From the NCBI GenBank assembly GCA_900542245.1, contig UQMQ01000110.1, positions 1 to 7,707 of the forward strand: DNA of 7,707 nt, written 5' to 3'. Below, piece after piece: positions 7,418-7,707 of this stretch; the first letter of the stretch is position 1; every line of letters begins with the position of its first letter. The stretch is from an uncultured Eubacteriales bacterium. Its GTDB lineage: Bacteria; Bacillota; Clostridia; Peptostreptococcales; Anaerovoracaceae. The notes beneath the pieces are model-generated. The model did not search any database and was not told the origin of the DNA. It was given only the letters and a program-made list of their open reading frames with translations. Made by a program: the position numbers and the translations under genes.

Positions 7418-7446
7418 TTGCATTTTTTTTGCCAACGTGATATCAT
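7418..7446 (+). promoter_or_regulatory. Likely promoter of the small antisense RNA
   Basis: TTGCAT (7418-7423) and TATCAT (7441-7446, 5 of 6 to TATAAT) are separated by exactly 17 bp, with an A/T-rich spacer start. Initiation would be near 7453. A strong terminator follows within 80 nt and there is no ORF between, which supports a short non-coding transcript. Confidence 0.55.
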
Positions 7447-7452
7447 AGAGCC

Positions 7453-7531
7453 AAGAGGTGAAGCCTTAGGGCTGAGCCGTGGTTACGATTGACCGCTACC
7501 GGGGTTCAGCCGTGGCGGTCTTTTTATTTTT
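7453..7531 (+). ncRNA. Putative short structured RNA, antisense to the 28-codon ORF
   Basis: A transcript of about 80 nt is bounded by the promoter at 7418-7446 and the terminator ending near 7531. It can form an AGCC-TTAG-GGCT hairpin (7462-7473) and a larger stem pairing CTGAGCC (7472-7478) with GGTTCAG (7503-7509, one G-U pair), which competes with the terminator stem. AGCCGTGG occurs twice as a direct repeat (7475-7482 and 7508-7515). No start codon with a usable reading frame was found. Its 3' part is complementary to the last third of the minus-strand 28-codon ORF (7496-7582), as in convergent type I toxin-antitoxin loci. The ends are estimated from motifs, and no known Rfam family was recognised with certainty. 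Confidence 0.45.
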
Positions 7532-7532
7532 T
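7491..7532 (+). terminator. Intrinsic terminator of the small RNA
   Basis: GACCGC (7491-7496) pairs with GCGGTC (7515-7520), and the stem extends inward through TAC/GTG with one bulged base and CC/GG pairs. It is followed by T5-A-T6 (7521-7532). The stop codon of the minus-strand 28-codon ORF lies inside the stem. No U run follows on the minus strand, so it should act only on plus-strand transcripts. Confidence 0.8.
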
Positions 7533-7582
7533 GAAATCGTAATCCGCAATACACCTTTTGACAGTGTGATCGTAATACGCAT
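7496..7582 (-). CDS. Small 28-residue protein, possible type I toxin or recombinase-linked peptide
   Basis: ATG 7582-7580 to TAG 7498-7496. AAAGGAG (7597-7591) stands 8 nt upstream, one of the best ribosome binding sites in the window, which argues for translation. The peptide begins MRITITLSKGVLRITISKNK and ends TATAEPR. It is basic, with an alternating hydrophobic/polar pattern suited to an amphipathic beta hairpin, and has no membrane helix, so it is unlike classic Fst/TxpA or holin-like toxins. It starts 77 bp downstream of the recombinase stop on the same strand, so the two could share a transcript. Its last nine codons overlap the plus-strand RNA terminator region. I do not recognise the family. 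It may be a toxin, a regulatory leader peptide or a remnant; translation is likely, function unknown. Confidence 0.55.
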   Translation of the reverse strand: MRITITLSKGVLRITISKNKKTATAEPR

Positions 7583-7659
7583 TCGCAAAACTCCTTTCTG
7601 CAGGGTTCTCGTTTCCCGTTTCCCTTAATTAAAGATATTGTTGGGTAAAAAAAGAAAGG

Positions 7660-7707
7660 TCAGTCGATTTTGCCGATGAAGCGGTAGTAGATTTCTACTT
7701 CCTGCTC
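7660..7707 (-). CDS. C-terminal end of a probable large serine recombinase (cut by window edge)
   Basis: The minus strand is open from the right edge to TGA (7662-7660) and encodes EQEVEIYYRFIGKID. The (V/I)xIYYxFIGxI ending is typical of the C-terminal DUF4368-type tail of large serine site-specific recombinases found on clostridial integrative elements and mobilisable transposons. These enzymes catalyse integration and excision between att sites that usually lie close to the gene. Only 15 residues are visible, so no catalytic or zinc-ribbon part can be checked. The region 7598-7659 after it contains a doubled GTTTCCC (7611-7624) and an 8-bp palindrome TTAATTAA (7625-7632), but no clear terminator or att core. 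Confidence 0.55.
   Translation of the reverse strand, partial: EQEVEIYYRFIGKID

Noticed and set aside
7361..7423. Minus-strand 20-residue ORF (starts MQAVFNSFN) as a leader peptide for ABC attenuation
   Set aside because: The position would suit a stalling peptide, but only a run of A residues precedes the ATG and no Shine-Dalgarno is visible.
7251..7448. Plus-strand 65-residue frame across the ABC leader
   Set aside because: It begins inside the ATPase gene antisense to it, has no ribosome binding site, and covers the hairpin and inverted repeat better explained as regulatory sequence.
7625..7632. TTAATTAA palindrome as an att core or regulator site
   Set aside because: Short AT palindromes are expected by chance in this AT-rich gap, and no second copy was seen in the window.

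Overview
The window looks like chromosomal DNA of a low-to-mid GC Firmicute, most likely a gut clostridium (Lachnospiraceae or relatives). Supporting signs are a clpB gene under a perfect CIRCE (HrcA) operator, strong AGGAGG-type ribosome binding sites, SigA-like promoters, and an ATPase/FtsX-permease pair of the kind common in Clostridia. The genus is inference.

Layout. Positions 1-2528 (minus) carry clpB, complete at its start but cut by the left edge some 20 residues before its usual end. Positions 2529-2957 are a divergent intergenic region with the clpB promoter, the CIRCE element and a separate promoter for the next gene. Positions 2958-3896 (plus) carry an intact Rpn/PD-(D/E)XK nuclease-family gene (the group often labelled 'transposase'), closed by a strong terminator. 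Positions 4042-7279 (minus) carry a two-gene ABC transporter operon: a MacB/LolD-type ATPase, then a large FtsX-domain permease whose start overlaps the ATPase end.

The last 430 bases (7280-7707) are compact and mostly unannotatable by ORF length alone. Read on the minus strand they hold the last 15 codons of what looks like a large serine recombinase, a 28-codon ORF with a strong Shine-Dalgarno, an inverted repeat, and a hairpin followed by six U residues directly in front of the ABC ATPase ribosome binding site. On the plus strand a promoter and terminator define a short RNA of about 80 nt that is antisense to the 3' end of the 28-codon ORF. This resembles a type I toxin-antitoxin locus or an antisense-regulated module at the end of a mobile element.

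The most interesting points are: (1) an internal, in-frame AGGAGG-N8-ATG in the nuclease gene that would make a separate 88-residue C-terminal protein, like the intragenic antitoxins described for Rpn proteins; (2) the small ORF/antisense RNA pair next to the recombinase; (3) the terminator-like leader of the ABC operon. All calls come from reading the sequence alone; no database search was run.
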